From the NCBI GenBank assembly GCA_038321615.1, contig JBBQFC010000016.1, positions 1 to 53,504 on the forward strand: a DNA stretch of 53,504 nt. Direction: 5' to 3'. The DNA comes from JBBQFC01 sp038321615. Lineage in GTDB: Bacteria; Bacteroidota; Bacteroidia; Flavobacteriales_D; Cryomorphaceae. A program made the translations under genes and the position numbers. Below, piece by piece: positions 1 through 6,808 of this stretch. The notes beneath the pieces were generated by a model. The model was not told where the DNA came from, did no database searches, and worked only from the letters and a program-made list of their open reading frames with translations. The first letter of the stretch is position 1. Each line of letters begins with the position of its first letter.

Positions 1-19
1 TCACTCTGAATTTTTTTTC

Positions 20-835
20 ATGTCGGTACATTCTCAAGTCAAGCGCGTTACTACGCGCACTTTGCGGGAAATGAAGCAGAAAGGCGAGAAAATCGCTATG
101 CTCACTGCATACGATTATTCCATGGCGCGTATTGTAGATCAAGCCGGCGTGGACGTAATCCTTGTGGGTGACTCAGCATCGAATGTGATGGCTGGTCATG
201 AAACGACCTTGCCTATTACCCTCGACCAAATGATTTATCACGCTTCTGCGGTGGTTCGAGCTGTAAGCAGAGCCCTCGTTGTAGTCGATCTTCCTTTTGG
301 TGCCTACCAAGGTAATAGCAAGGAAGCGCTCACCTCTTCGATCCGCATCATGAAGGAAAGTGGCGCGCATTCCGTAAAGCTCGAAGGCGGACGGGAGATC
401 AAAGAAAGTGTGGAGCGCATTTTATCGGCTGGAATCCCTGTGATGGGCCATCTGGGCTTAACCCCGCAAAGTATTTATAAGTTCGGAACTTATACTGTGC
501 GGGCGAAGGAAGAACAAGAAGCCGAAAATTTGATAAACGATGCCAAAATGCTCGATGAAATCGGCTGCTTCGGGGTGGTGTTAGAGAAGATTCCAGCCAA
601 ACTCGCGGCACAAGTTTCGCTGAGCATCGACATACCCACTATTGGGATAGGTGCCGGTGCCGACTGCGATGGACAAGTTTTGGTTGTGCACGACATGCTC
701 GGCATTACCAACGAATTCAGTCCGCGATTTCTGCGTCGGTACCATAATTTATATGATGAGATGAAAGCCTCGATTGCTCATTACGTTTCCGACGTACGGA
801 AGCGTGATTTTCCAAATTCGCAAGAGCAATATTAG
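20..835 (+). CDS. panB: 3-methyl-2-oxobutanoate hydroxymethyltransferase (PanB)
   Basis: Cytoplasmic first step of pantothenate synthesis: adds a hydroxymethyl group from methylene-tetrahydrofolate to 2-oxoisovalerate, giving ketopantoate. The 271-aa product has the normal family length. Visible family motifs are TAYDYSMA (residues 29-36), LVGDSASN with metal-binding Asp51, VVVDLPFG with Asp90, VKLEGG with Glu122, GHLGLTPQS, and a C-terminal IGIGAGADCDGQVLV block. These match the Mg-binding and active-site positions of E. coli PanB. The ATG lies only 19 bp into the window, so its promoter is not visible. The next gene starts 2 bp after the stop, so the two are probably co-transcribed. Confidence 0.97.
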   Translation: MSVHSQVKRVTTRTLREMKQKGEKIAMLTAYDYSMARIVDQAGVDVILVGDSASNVMAGHETTLPITLDQMIYHASAVVRAVSRALVVVDLPFGAYQGNSKEALTSSIRIMKESGAHSVKLEGGREIKESVERILSAGIPVMGHLGLTPQSIYKFGTYTVRAKEEQEAENLINDAKMLDEIGCFGVVLEKIPAKLAAQVSLSIDIPTIGIGAGADCDGQVLVVHDMLGITNEFSPRFLRRYHNLYDEMKASIAHYVSDVRKRDFPNSQEQY

Positions 836-837
836 CG

Positions 838-1524
838 GTGAGGAGCACAGTCGAAAATTTAGAAGTTCTTTATGAGGACAACCACCTGATAGCCGTCAAT
901 AAGCGTTCTTCGGATATTGTCCAGGGCGATAAGACAGGCGACCAACCGCTTAGCGAAGTGGTAATGCATTGGCTCAAAAAAAAGTACAGCAAGCCCGGCG
1001 ATGCCTTTATCGGCGTGGTACACCGCATCGATCGCCCGGTTACGGGTATCCTGCTATTCGCCAAAACGAGCAAAGCGCTTAGTAGGCTCACGGCACAATT
1101 TCGCGATAAGCAAATCCAAAAAACATACTGGGCCGCGGTATGTGCCCGACCGGAGCCGACCGAAGGCAAGCTCACTCACTATTTGTTCAAAGACGAAAAG
1201 ACGAATAAGTCAAAGGCTTTAGATAAACCCCAAGGCTCCGCCAAATTATCTTCCCTCACCTACAAGCTATTTGCAGAGAGCACCACCTATTTCTTTCTGG
1301 AAATCCTTCCGGAAACAGGTCGCCACCATCAAATCAGGGCACAGCTCGGTAAGATTGGCTGCTCCATCAAGGGCGATTTGAAATATGGCGCTCCGAGACC
1401 AAACAAGGACGGGAGCATACATCTTCACGCTCGAAGAGTGCAGTTTACCCATCCTGTATCGCAAGAAGAAATAACCATCAGCGCACCCCTTCCAGTAGAT
1501 CCCGTGTGGGATAGCTTGAGTTAA
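838..1524 (+). CDS. RluA-family 23S rRNA/tRNA pseudouridine synthase
   Basis: Isomerises uridine to pseudouridine in rRNA or tRNA. The 228-aa protein begins at a GTG codon 2 bp after panB, and residues 8-23 (LEVLYEDNHLIAVNKR) are the usual opening of the RluA catalytic domain. The catalytic motif is VHRIDRPVTGILLFAKT with the nucleophilic Asp in HRID. A late ETGRHHQIRAQL block is also typical. It has no N-terminal S4 RNA-binding domain, so it resembles the short RluA/TruC-like forms rather than RluC/RluD. The exact target uridine cannot be read from sequence. Confidence 0.92.
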   Translation: MRSTVENLEVLYEDNHLIAVNKRSSDIVQGDKTGDQPLSEVVMHWLKKKYSKPGDAFIGVVHRIDRPVTGILLFAKTSKALSRLTAQFRDKQIQKTYWAAVCARPEPTEGKLTHYLFKDEKTNKSKALDKPQGSAKLSSLTYKLFAESTTYFFLEILPETGRHHQIRAQLGKIGCSIKGDLKYGAPRPNKDGSIHLHARRVQFTHPVSQEEITISAPLPVDPVWDSLS

Positions 1525-1553
1525 GTCAATATTTCTGATCCACCCACTTAATT

Positions 1554-1598
1554 CAGACTTTATGTCTGTAAAGATATTTTGTTTCTGCCAAATTGGCA
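1554..1598 (+). promoter_or_regulatory. Inverted repeats upstream of hsp20
   Basis: Two short palindromes lie 80-124 bp before the Hsp20 start. CAGACTTTATGTCTG (1554-1568) has 5-bp arms. TGCCAAATTGGCA (1586-1598) is a perfect 13-bp palindrome. The second overlaps a TGGCATG element that resembles a sigma-54 -24 box, but the expected -12 GC dinucleotide is absent. They may be operator sites for stress control; no regulator is identified. Confidence 0.35.
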
Positions 1599-1677
1599 TG
1601 AAACTTATCATCAATTCCGTTTGGCGAGCCATTTGAATAGTCGCTGATCGAATGTTTAACTCATAAATCTTAAAACT

Positions 1678-2118
1678 ATGTCGCTCATAAAATTTAGAAC
1701 CGCTGCTATCAGCAACCCTTTGGATGCTTTGTTCAACGATTTCTTCGAAGGCGAATTTTTGCCAAAACACGGACAGAACCGCCTGGGTACCGCCCCTGCT
1801 ACCAACATTCGTGAAGATCAAAAGAACTTCTATGTAGAGTTGGCTGCTCCGGGCATGAAAAAGGATGACTTCAAAGTCGAAATCAACGAAAATCTATTGA
1901 GCATCCGCGCGGAAAACAAGGATGCCAAAGAAGAGCGAAACGATCGCTTTACGAAACGCGAATTTAATTACTCATCCTTCGCGCGGTCATTCCGATTGCC
2001 CGAAGCTGTGAACAGCGAAAGCATCGTTGCGAGTTATGTCGATGGTATCTTATCCTTGCAGATTCCAAAAGTAGAATCTCCTGAAAAAGTAAAAGTTCGA
2101 CAAATAGCCATTAGCTAA
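1678..2118 (+). CDS. Hsp20/alpha-crystallin small heat shock protein
   Basis: ATP-independent holdase chaperone that binds unfolding proteins in the cytoplasm. The 146-aa length is typical. An N-terminal arm (MSLIKFRTAAISNPLDALFNDFF) is followed by the alpha-crystallin beta-sandwich from about residue 38 (TNIREDQKNFYVELAAPGMKKDDFKVEI) to residue 130. The family signature A-x-x-x-(D)GIL is seen as ASYVDGILSLQIPK, and a short C-terminal tail follows. The gene has its own leader with palindromes and its own terminator, so it is probably monocistronic. The DnaJ-type co-chaperone gene lies downstream. Confidence 0.95.
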   Translation: MSLIKFRTAAISNPLDALFNDFFEGEFLPKHGQNRLGTAPATNIREDQKNFYVELAAPGMKKDDFKVEINENLLSIRAENKDAKEERNDRFTKREFNYSSFARSFRLPEAVNSESIVASYVDGILSLQIPKVESPEKVKVRQIAIS

Positions 2119-2144
2119 TTGAAAGCTTGCGGTTTGATTGAAGG

Positions 2145-2176
2145 GTGTGGGCTTAAGAAAGTCCGCACTTTTTTTT
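2145..2176 (+). terminator. Rho-independent terminator after hsp20
   Basis: A 10-bp stem (GTGTGGGCTT pairing with AAGTCCGCAC, with two G-U pairs) closes a 4-nt loop and is followed by eight T residues, 27 bp after the hsp20 stop. Confidence 0.85.
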
Positions 2177-2533
2177 GAGATACTCGCTCGTTATAATTTC
2201 GGTCGGTGTGATGAAGATATCGAGTTCATTTTTTCGTGGAAAGTTCGCTTGCGAAGTGACGACCAAAGTTTTGGGATTTGCGCGTATTGAGTTTTAAAAA
2301 TTCTGGAGAGATAAAATAAATCGATCTTTGCTCAGAACGACAGTGATGAAAATTAGGGATGTTTTTATGCCCTAAAGTCGTTTCGAGTGCAGCATCCTTA
2401 ATTTCATTATTCAAATAGGAATGGGCTCATTATCCGAAAAATATGTTTTCTGGACATTACAGTGAAATTTTAAAAGCCATTATTCTTCACAAGAAATTCT
2501 GTTTACTGCTCAGATAAATTGAGTCAATCAACC
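2177..2533. other. 357-bp AT-rich intergenic region with REP-like remnants
   Basis: No convincing gene. A minus-strand open frame at 2226-2414 has no recognisable domain and no start context. The stretch near 2318-2390 holds TTTGCTCAGAACGACAGTGA and the imperfect hairpin TTAGGGATG...ATGCCCTAA. These resemble the dispersed intergenic repeats (variants of TCATTCTGAGC) common in Bacteroidota genomes, as I recall them. The last part presumably holds the promoter of the DnaJ-like gene; no clear -7 box was found. Confidence 0.4.
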
Positions 2534-3415
2534 ATGGAATATAAAGACTACTATAAAACCCTTGGCGTTGCAAAATCTGCCGCTCAAGATGAGATCAAGA
2601 AAAAGTATCGGAAGCTCGCTATTAAATTCCACCCCGATAAAAATCCAGACGATAAAGCAGCTGAGGAGAAGTTTAAAGAAATTAACGAAGCGTACGAAGT
2701 ATTGGGAGAAGCGGCGAAGCGCAAAAAATATGACGAAATGGGTAGCAACTGGCAAGCTTACGAACGGCAATCGCAGGCTCGTGGAGCACAGGGCGGTCAG
2801 CGCCAGCAGTATACCAGCGACTTCGACGGTTTTGGTGGGGCTGGTTTTTCCGATTTCTTCAACGCTTTTTTTGGGGGCGCGGGTGGTTCAGCCTTCGCAG
2901 GCCAGCAGCGAAGTAGTGCCAAACCCAGAAAAATCAATAGCACCGCTACCTTGGAGCTTTCGCCTAAAGAAGCCATTGAAGGTGTTCAAAAAGTAGTGAT
3001 CATCGGCGAAAGCCGCATTCGCCTGCACATAAAGCCGAATACCTATTCTGGTCAAAAACTCAAGCTTACGGGCAAAGGGGAGAACGGCGGCGATTTGATT
3101 GTGCAAATTCAGATTGTGGGCGATGGTACCACGGAAATTTCAGGCAACGACCTATCTCAAAAGGTGAACATCGATTTATACACCGCTGTGCTAGGTGGCA
3201 AAGCTGTGGTGGACACGGCTCGTGGCCGAATTAATTTGCCTATTTTGGCTGGAACCCAGTCGGGCAAAAAGCTGCGTTTGAAAGGCAAAGGTTTGCCTGC
3301 CGGCGATGGTGTTTCCGAAGGCGATTTAACCGTGGAAGTGCAAATTCAAGTACCCACCAATCTTTCTGAAGATGAGCGTGTTCTATTTGAAAAACTCCAG
3401 GCTTTACGAAATTAA
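2534..3415 (+). CDS. CbpA-like DnaJ (type B Hsp40) co-chaperone
   Basis: Stimulates DnaK ATPase activity and delivers client proteins. I start at the ATG at 2534 (MEYKDYYKTLGV), the usual J-domain opening, rather than an in-frame TTG 15 bp upstream. This gives 293 aa. The J domain (1-70) has the essential HPD motif at residues 33-35. A Gly/Phe-rich linker (about 80-130) follows, then two C-terminal beta-barrel client-binding domains (about 135-293). The four CxxCxGxG zinc repeats of true DnaJ are absent, so it is type B (CbpA/DjlA-like). Its TAA stop overlaps the stop of the convergent Nudix gene. Confidence 0.92.
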   Translation: MEYKDYYKTLGVAKSAAQDEIKKKYRKLAIKFHPDKNPDDKAAEEKFKEINEAYEVLGEAAKRKKYDEMGSNWQAYERQSQARGAQGGQRQQYTSDFDGFGGAGFSDFFNAFFGGAGGSAFAGQQRSSAKPRKINSTATLELSPKEAIEGVQKVVIIGESRIRLHIKPNTYSGQKLKLTGKGENGGDLIVQIQIVGDGTTEISGNDLSQKVNIDLYTAVLGGKAVVDTARGRINLPILAGTQSGKKLRLKGKGLPAGDGVSEGDLTVEVQIQVPTNLSEDERVLFEKLQALRN

Positions 3416-4167
3416 AGGGTGAAATAGAAATCTTGCGATTTGTATGCCTGGTAGCGATCCTTGTCGAAAGTAAAGTAGCGCGCGGGTTTGTGCGGCACTC
3501 CGATCTGCTTTTCTTTGAGTTGAACCAAAAAGCTCATCTTCATAATTTTCCTCCTGAAATTCCGTTTGTCTAATTCAGTTTGCAAAATGGCCTCGTAGAG
3601 TTTTTGCAACTGACCGAGCGTAAATTTTTCAGGGAGGAGTTCAAAGCCGATCGGCTGATATTTGCTCTTGAATTGAAGCTCTTTCCATGCCGAGTTTAAA
3701 ATGTCGCGATGGTCAAAGCCCAGTTCAGGAAGGTTGTCGAGATCGTGCCAAAAAGCTTTTTTGGCAAAGCCACTGGCATGGAGACTATACGCATCTGCGC
3801 GGATCAGGGAATAATAGGCCACTGTAATTACCCGCGCTTCGGGCTCTGCTCGAATGGATTTTAACCATGCGTGGTCTTTTTCCTTTGTGAGTCTATCCGG
3901 GTCGCCGAAAGAGCCAAACTGCTCCAGGTAAATATTGTGGAGCCCCGAAAGCTCATTTAGCACCCTTTGCGCAGCTTCATCTAAATTTTCATCATTTAGA
4001 ATAAGGTTTCCGGGTAATACGTATACTTTTTCCTCTGCAGACTGTTCATCGATTCCATCGCGATCGATTAAGAGAACTTTGAGTTTTTCGCCATCGAAGC
4101 CGAATACCACACAGTCGACAGAAACATTCGGGTTGAGACGCTTCTCTACAGCGGGGCGCATTGACAT
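3412..4167 (-). CDS. NrtR-type transcription regulator with degenerate Nudix domain
   Basis: 251 aa: an N-terminal Nudix fold (about 12-150; NVSVDCVVFGFDGEKLKVLLIDRD) and a C-terminal winged helix (about 165-245; FTLGQLQKLYEAILQTELDKRNFRRKI). The Nudix box (GNLILNDENLDEAAQRVLNE...) has lost the REUXEE catalytic glutamates, reading RVLNELSGL there, so it is probably a ligand-sensing regulator and not a hydrolase. In this family NrtR controls NAD genes, and Bacteroides AraR, a relative, senses arabinose. It is divergent from pfkA across a 124-bp gap, so it may control the glycolytic/maltose operon; that is inference. Confidence 0.85.
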   Translation of the reverse strand: MSMRPAVEKRLNPNVSVDCVVFGFDGEKLKVLLIDRDGIDEQSAEEKVYVLPGNLILNDENLDEAAQRVLNELSGLHNIYLEQFGSFGDPDRLTKEKDHAWLKSIRAEPEARVITVAYYSLIRADAYSLHASGFAKKAFWHDLDNLPELGFDHRDILNSAWKELQFKSKYQPIGFELLPEKFTLGQLQKLYEAILQTELDKRNFRRKIMKMSFLVQLKEKQIGVPHKPARYFTFDKDRYQAYKSQDFYFTL

Positions 4168-4291
4168 ACAGTAACGGTAATCTTCACATCGTTATTAAGG
4201 TCGGCAAATGTATCAAATAAATCTTGTTTCTTTGCCCTTGCGCTCCTAAGTGTTACTGGTACACTATACGGAGTGTTTAAGTTTTCTGAAC
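4168..4291. promoter_or_regulatory. Divergent promoter region between the Nudix regulator and pfkA
   Basis: A 124-bp AT-rich spacer with outward-facing genes on both sides. A TTTCTTTG box at about 4228-4235 is one base from the Bacteroidota -7 consensus TAnnTTTG and would serve pfkA. No clear palindromic operator was found, although one would be expected here if the Nudix protein regulates itself or pfkA. Confidence 0.45.
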
Positions 4292-5272
4292 ATGAGTCAA
4301 ATACGCAAAATAGCAGTTTTTACATCAGGGGGCGATGCTCCTGGTATGAATGCTGCAGTGCGCGCCGTAGTGCGTACAAGCATCTACAATAATCTTCAAG
4401 TGGCCGGCATCTACCGCGGTTACGAAGGCTTGATGGAAGGCGATTTCGAAGAACTTACCGTCCGTTCGGTCAATCACATTCTCCAGCGGGGCGGTACCAT
4501 ACTTAAGTCTGCGCGCAGCGCGGAGTTTCGCGAAAAGGCAGGTCGCGAAAAGGCTTTCGCCAAATTGAAATCTAGTGGTATAGATGCCTTAGTGGCCATC
4601 GGCGGTGATGGCACCTTCACGGGTGCGCACCTTTTTAATAAGGAGTTCGATTTTCCGATAATTGGCATTCCTGGCACCATTGACAATGATCTGTTTGGTA
4701 CCGATTTTACCATAGGTTTCGATACGGCGCTCAACACCGTGATAGAAGCGGTTGATAAAATCCGTGATACGGCCGCTTCTCACAATCGGGTGTTTTTTGT
4801 AGAGGTGATGGGGCGCGACGCTGGTTTCATAGCCGCGCATGCCGGAGTAGCTTCAGGCGCGTTGGCGGTGCTCATCCCAGAAAGGAATATGCCAATCGAA
4901 GATTTGGTGGAGCGGCTTAAAGAAGCCCGTCGGCAAAATAAAACCAGTAATATCATCATCGTTGCCGAAGGCGGAAAAAGCGGAAATGCCACCGAAATTG
5001 CTGCCAAAGTCAACGAACTGGCACCTTTCTACGAAACAAAAGTTACGATCCTCGGCCATATCCAAAGGGGAGGAAGCCCTTCTTGCTTCGATCGAAATTT
5101 GGCAAGCCGACTAGGCGTGGCTTCGGTCGAAATGTTGCTCCAAGGCAAACGCGATTGCATGGTGGGAATGATCAACCAAAAGGTTGTGGCTACCACTTTT
5201 GCGAAAGCCATTACAGATAAACTCACCATCGATCCGGAACTTATTCGCATCGCTGACATACTTTCTATTTAA
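4292..5272 (+). CDS. pfkA: ATP-dependent 6-phosphofructokinase
   Basis: Phosphorylates fructose 6-phosphate to the 1,6-bisphosphate, the committed glycolytic step. The frame is open from 4250, but the family sequence begins at the ATG at 4292 (MSQIRKIAVFTSGGDAPGMN), giving 326 aa, close to E. coli PfkA. Key motifs are the phosphate loop TSGGDAPGMN (11-20), GGDG (104-107) and PGTIDND with catalytic Asp131. Gly at the last position of GGDG and the PGTI sequence (no Lys before TIDND) indicate ATP rather than pyrophosphate as donor. It is first of a closely spaced seven-gene cluster for maltose breakdown. Confidence 0.95.
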   Translation: MSQIRKIAVFTSGGDAPGMNAAVRAVVRTSIYNNLQVAGIYRGYEGLMEGDFEELTVRSVNHILQRGGTILKSARSAEFREKAGREKAFAKLKSSGIDALVAIGGDGTFTGAHLFNKEFDFPIIGIPGTIDNDLFGTDFTIGFDTALNTVIEAVDKIRDTAASHNRVFFVEVMGRDAGFIAAHAGVASGALAVLIPERNMPIEDLVERLKEARRQNKTSNIIIVAEGGKSGNATEIAAKVNELAPFYETKVTILGHIQRGGSPSCFDRNLASRLGVASVEMLLQGKRDCMVGMINQKVVATTFAKAITDKLTIDPELIRIADILSI

Positions 5273-5286
5273 TTTAATCCATTTCT

Positions 5287-6150
5287 ATGCTTTTAATTGC
5301 CGACAGCGGATCGACCAAATGCGACTGGAGACTCATCGTAAGCCCCGATGCGTACCATGACTTTAAGTCGATGGGAATCAACCCTTATTTCCACAACGAA
5401 GATGCCATTGAAACGGAGTTGCTTGCCAACGAACATTTCATGACGTTTGCCAAAGATGTGTCTATGCTTTTCTTTTACGGTGCGGGCTGTTCATCTCCTG
5501 ATCTCAAACGCATTGTTCACCGCGGACTTTCGCGGGTTTTCGAAAACGCCGAAATTTACGTAGATCACGATTTGGTTGCGGCCGCATTTTCCGTATATGA
5601 TGATGAATCTTGCATAGCCTGCATTCTCGGTACCGGGTCGAATTCTTGCCATTTCGACGGTGATATTGTGCGCGAAGAAGTCCCTGCTTTGGCCTACATC
5701 CTTGGCGATGAAGGAAGTGGCAGCTACTTTGGTAAAAAGGTTTTAGCCGATTTTTTATACAAGCGATTGCCTATTGACCTGCACGAAGCACTGGTAGATG
5801 AATTTCAACTGACCAAGGATAAGATCGTCGATAGGGTTTATATGAAACCTAACGCCAACGTATACCTCGCTTCTTTCATGAAATTGATAACTCGATTCAA
5901 ACATGAGCCTTATGTTCACAAGATGATTAAAGCAGGCTTGGGTGCGTTTTTAGATACCCATGTACTTTGCTTTCGCGATGCACGCGAAATTCCTGTACAC
6001 TTTATTGGCTCGGTAGCCTATTACCATGAAGATATTTTGCGCGAAGCTGCTGCCGAACGCGGTATAAGAATTGGCAAGATCATCAAAAAACCAATTGACG
6101 GCCTGCACCGCTACCACGAAAAAGAATTTTTTAGCAAGAAGACTATTTAA
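5287..6150 (+). CDS. BadF/BadG-type sugar kinase (GlcNAc-kinase-like)
   Basis: ASKHA-fold ATPase, 287 aa. The phosphate-1 motif DSGSTKCDW (6-14), a central LGTGSNSC (114-121) and LGDEGSGSYFGKKVL (139-153) match the BadF/BadG/BcrA/BcrD family that includes N-acetylglucosamine kinases of Bacteroidota. Substrate cannot be read from sequence. Its place between pfkA and beta-phosphoglucomutase, in a locus where maltose phosphorylase releases free glucose and no other hexokinase is present, makes a glucokinase role plausible. That is inference; GlcNAc kinase is the alternative. Cytoplasmic; 14 bp after pfkA. Confidence 0.85.
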   Translation: MLLIADSGSTKCDWRLIVSPDAYHDFKSMGINPYFHNEDAIETELLANEHFMTFAKDVSMLFFYGAGCSSPDLKRIVHRGLSRVFENAEIYVDHDLVAAAFSVYDDESCIACILGTGSNSCHFDGDIVREEVPALAYILGDEGSGSYFGKKVLADFLYKRLPIDLHEALVDEFQLTKDKIVDRVYMKPNANVYLASFMKLITRFKHEPYVHKMIKAGLGAFLDTHVLCFRDAREIPVHFIGSVAYYHEDILREAAAERGIRIGKIIKKPIDGLHRYHEKEFFSKKTI

Positions 6151-6159
6151 CTTTCGCTC

Positions 6160-6807
6160 GTGATCAAAGCTTGTTTGTTTGATTTAGATGGGGTAATAGT
6201 CGATACTGCGAAATATCATTATTTGGCTTGGAAAAGGCTTTGTAATAGTTTGGGATTCGACCTCACCGAAGCCGAAAACGAGCACTTGAAAGGAATAAGT
6301 CGAGCGAAATCGCTCGATATCCTTCTGGAAAAGGACGGTGTGACACTATCTGACGCCGAAAAAGTGCACTGGATGAAAGTGAAGAACGACTGGTATCTCG
6401 AACTCGTCGAAGAAATGACAGCCGAAGAAATACTTCCTGGTGTGCGGCCGTTTTTTGAATCCATTCGAGGAGCAGGATTGCTCATAGCTCTGGGATCGGC
6501 AAGTAAAAATTCCCGATTGATACTTGAGAAAATTAATATGATGCCTTATTTCGATGCCATTATTGATGGAACTCTGGTTACGCTCGGCAAGCCTCATCCC
6601 GAAACTTTTCTTTTGGGAGCTAAGGCGCTCGGTGTTCTGCCATCCGAATGCATCGTATTCGAAGACTCACTCGCCGGTGTTGAAGCGGCTCGCGCCGGCA
6701 ACATGCGCAGTGTGGGCGTAGGAGACCCCGCAATCCTCACGGACGCCGATTTTGTAATCAGCACTTTTGAAGGACAGGATTTAAGCCTTATTAACCGATT
6801 TAATTAG
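6160..6807 (+). CDS. pgmB: Beta-phosphoglucomutase
   Basis: HAD-superfamily enzyme converting beta-glucose 1-phosphate to glucose 6-phosphate. The 215-aa protein starts at GTG 6160, where MIKACLFDLDGVIVDTAKYH gives the nucleophile Asp8, the acid/base Asp10 and the beta-PGM-specific DTAxxHxxAW run. Other HAD motifs are LGSASKNS (the S/T of motif II and the phosphate contacts), GKPHPETFLLGAKALG (Lys) and VFEDSLAGVEAARAG (the Mg-binding acidic pair). The maltose phosphorylase gene begins 1 bp downstream, the classical partner that makes its substrate. Confidence 0.95.
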   Translation: MIKACLFDLDGVIVDTAKYHYLAWKRLCNSLGFDLTEAENEHLKGISRAKSLDILLEKDGVTLSDAEKVHWMKVKNDWYLELVEEMTAEEILPGVRPFFESIRGAGLLIALGSASKNSRLILEKINMMPYFDAIIDGTLVTLGKPHPETFLLGAKALGVLPSECIVFEDSLAGVEAARAGNMRSVGVGDPAILTDADFVISTFEGQDLSLINRFN

Positions 6808-6808
6808 C

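Noticed and set aside
1590..1610. True sigma-54 promoter before hsp20
   Set aside because: The -12 GC dinucleotide is absent; kept only as a lead.
2226..2414. Minus-strand ORF of 62 aa
   Set aside because: No domain, no start context, and it overlaps REP-like intergenic sequence.
4292..5272. Pyrophosphate-dependent PFK
   Set aside because: Gly rather than Asp follows GGD and no Lys precedes TIDND, so the ATP type is favoured.
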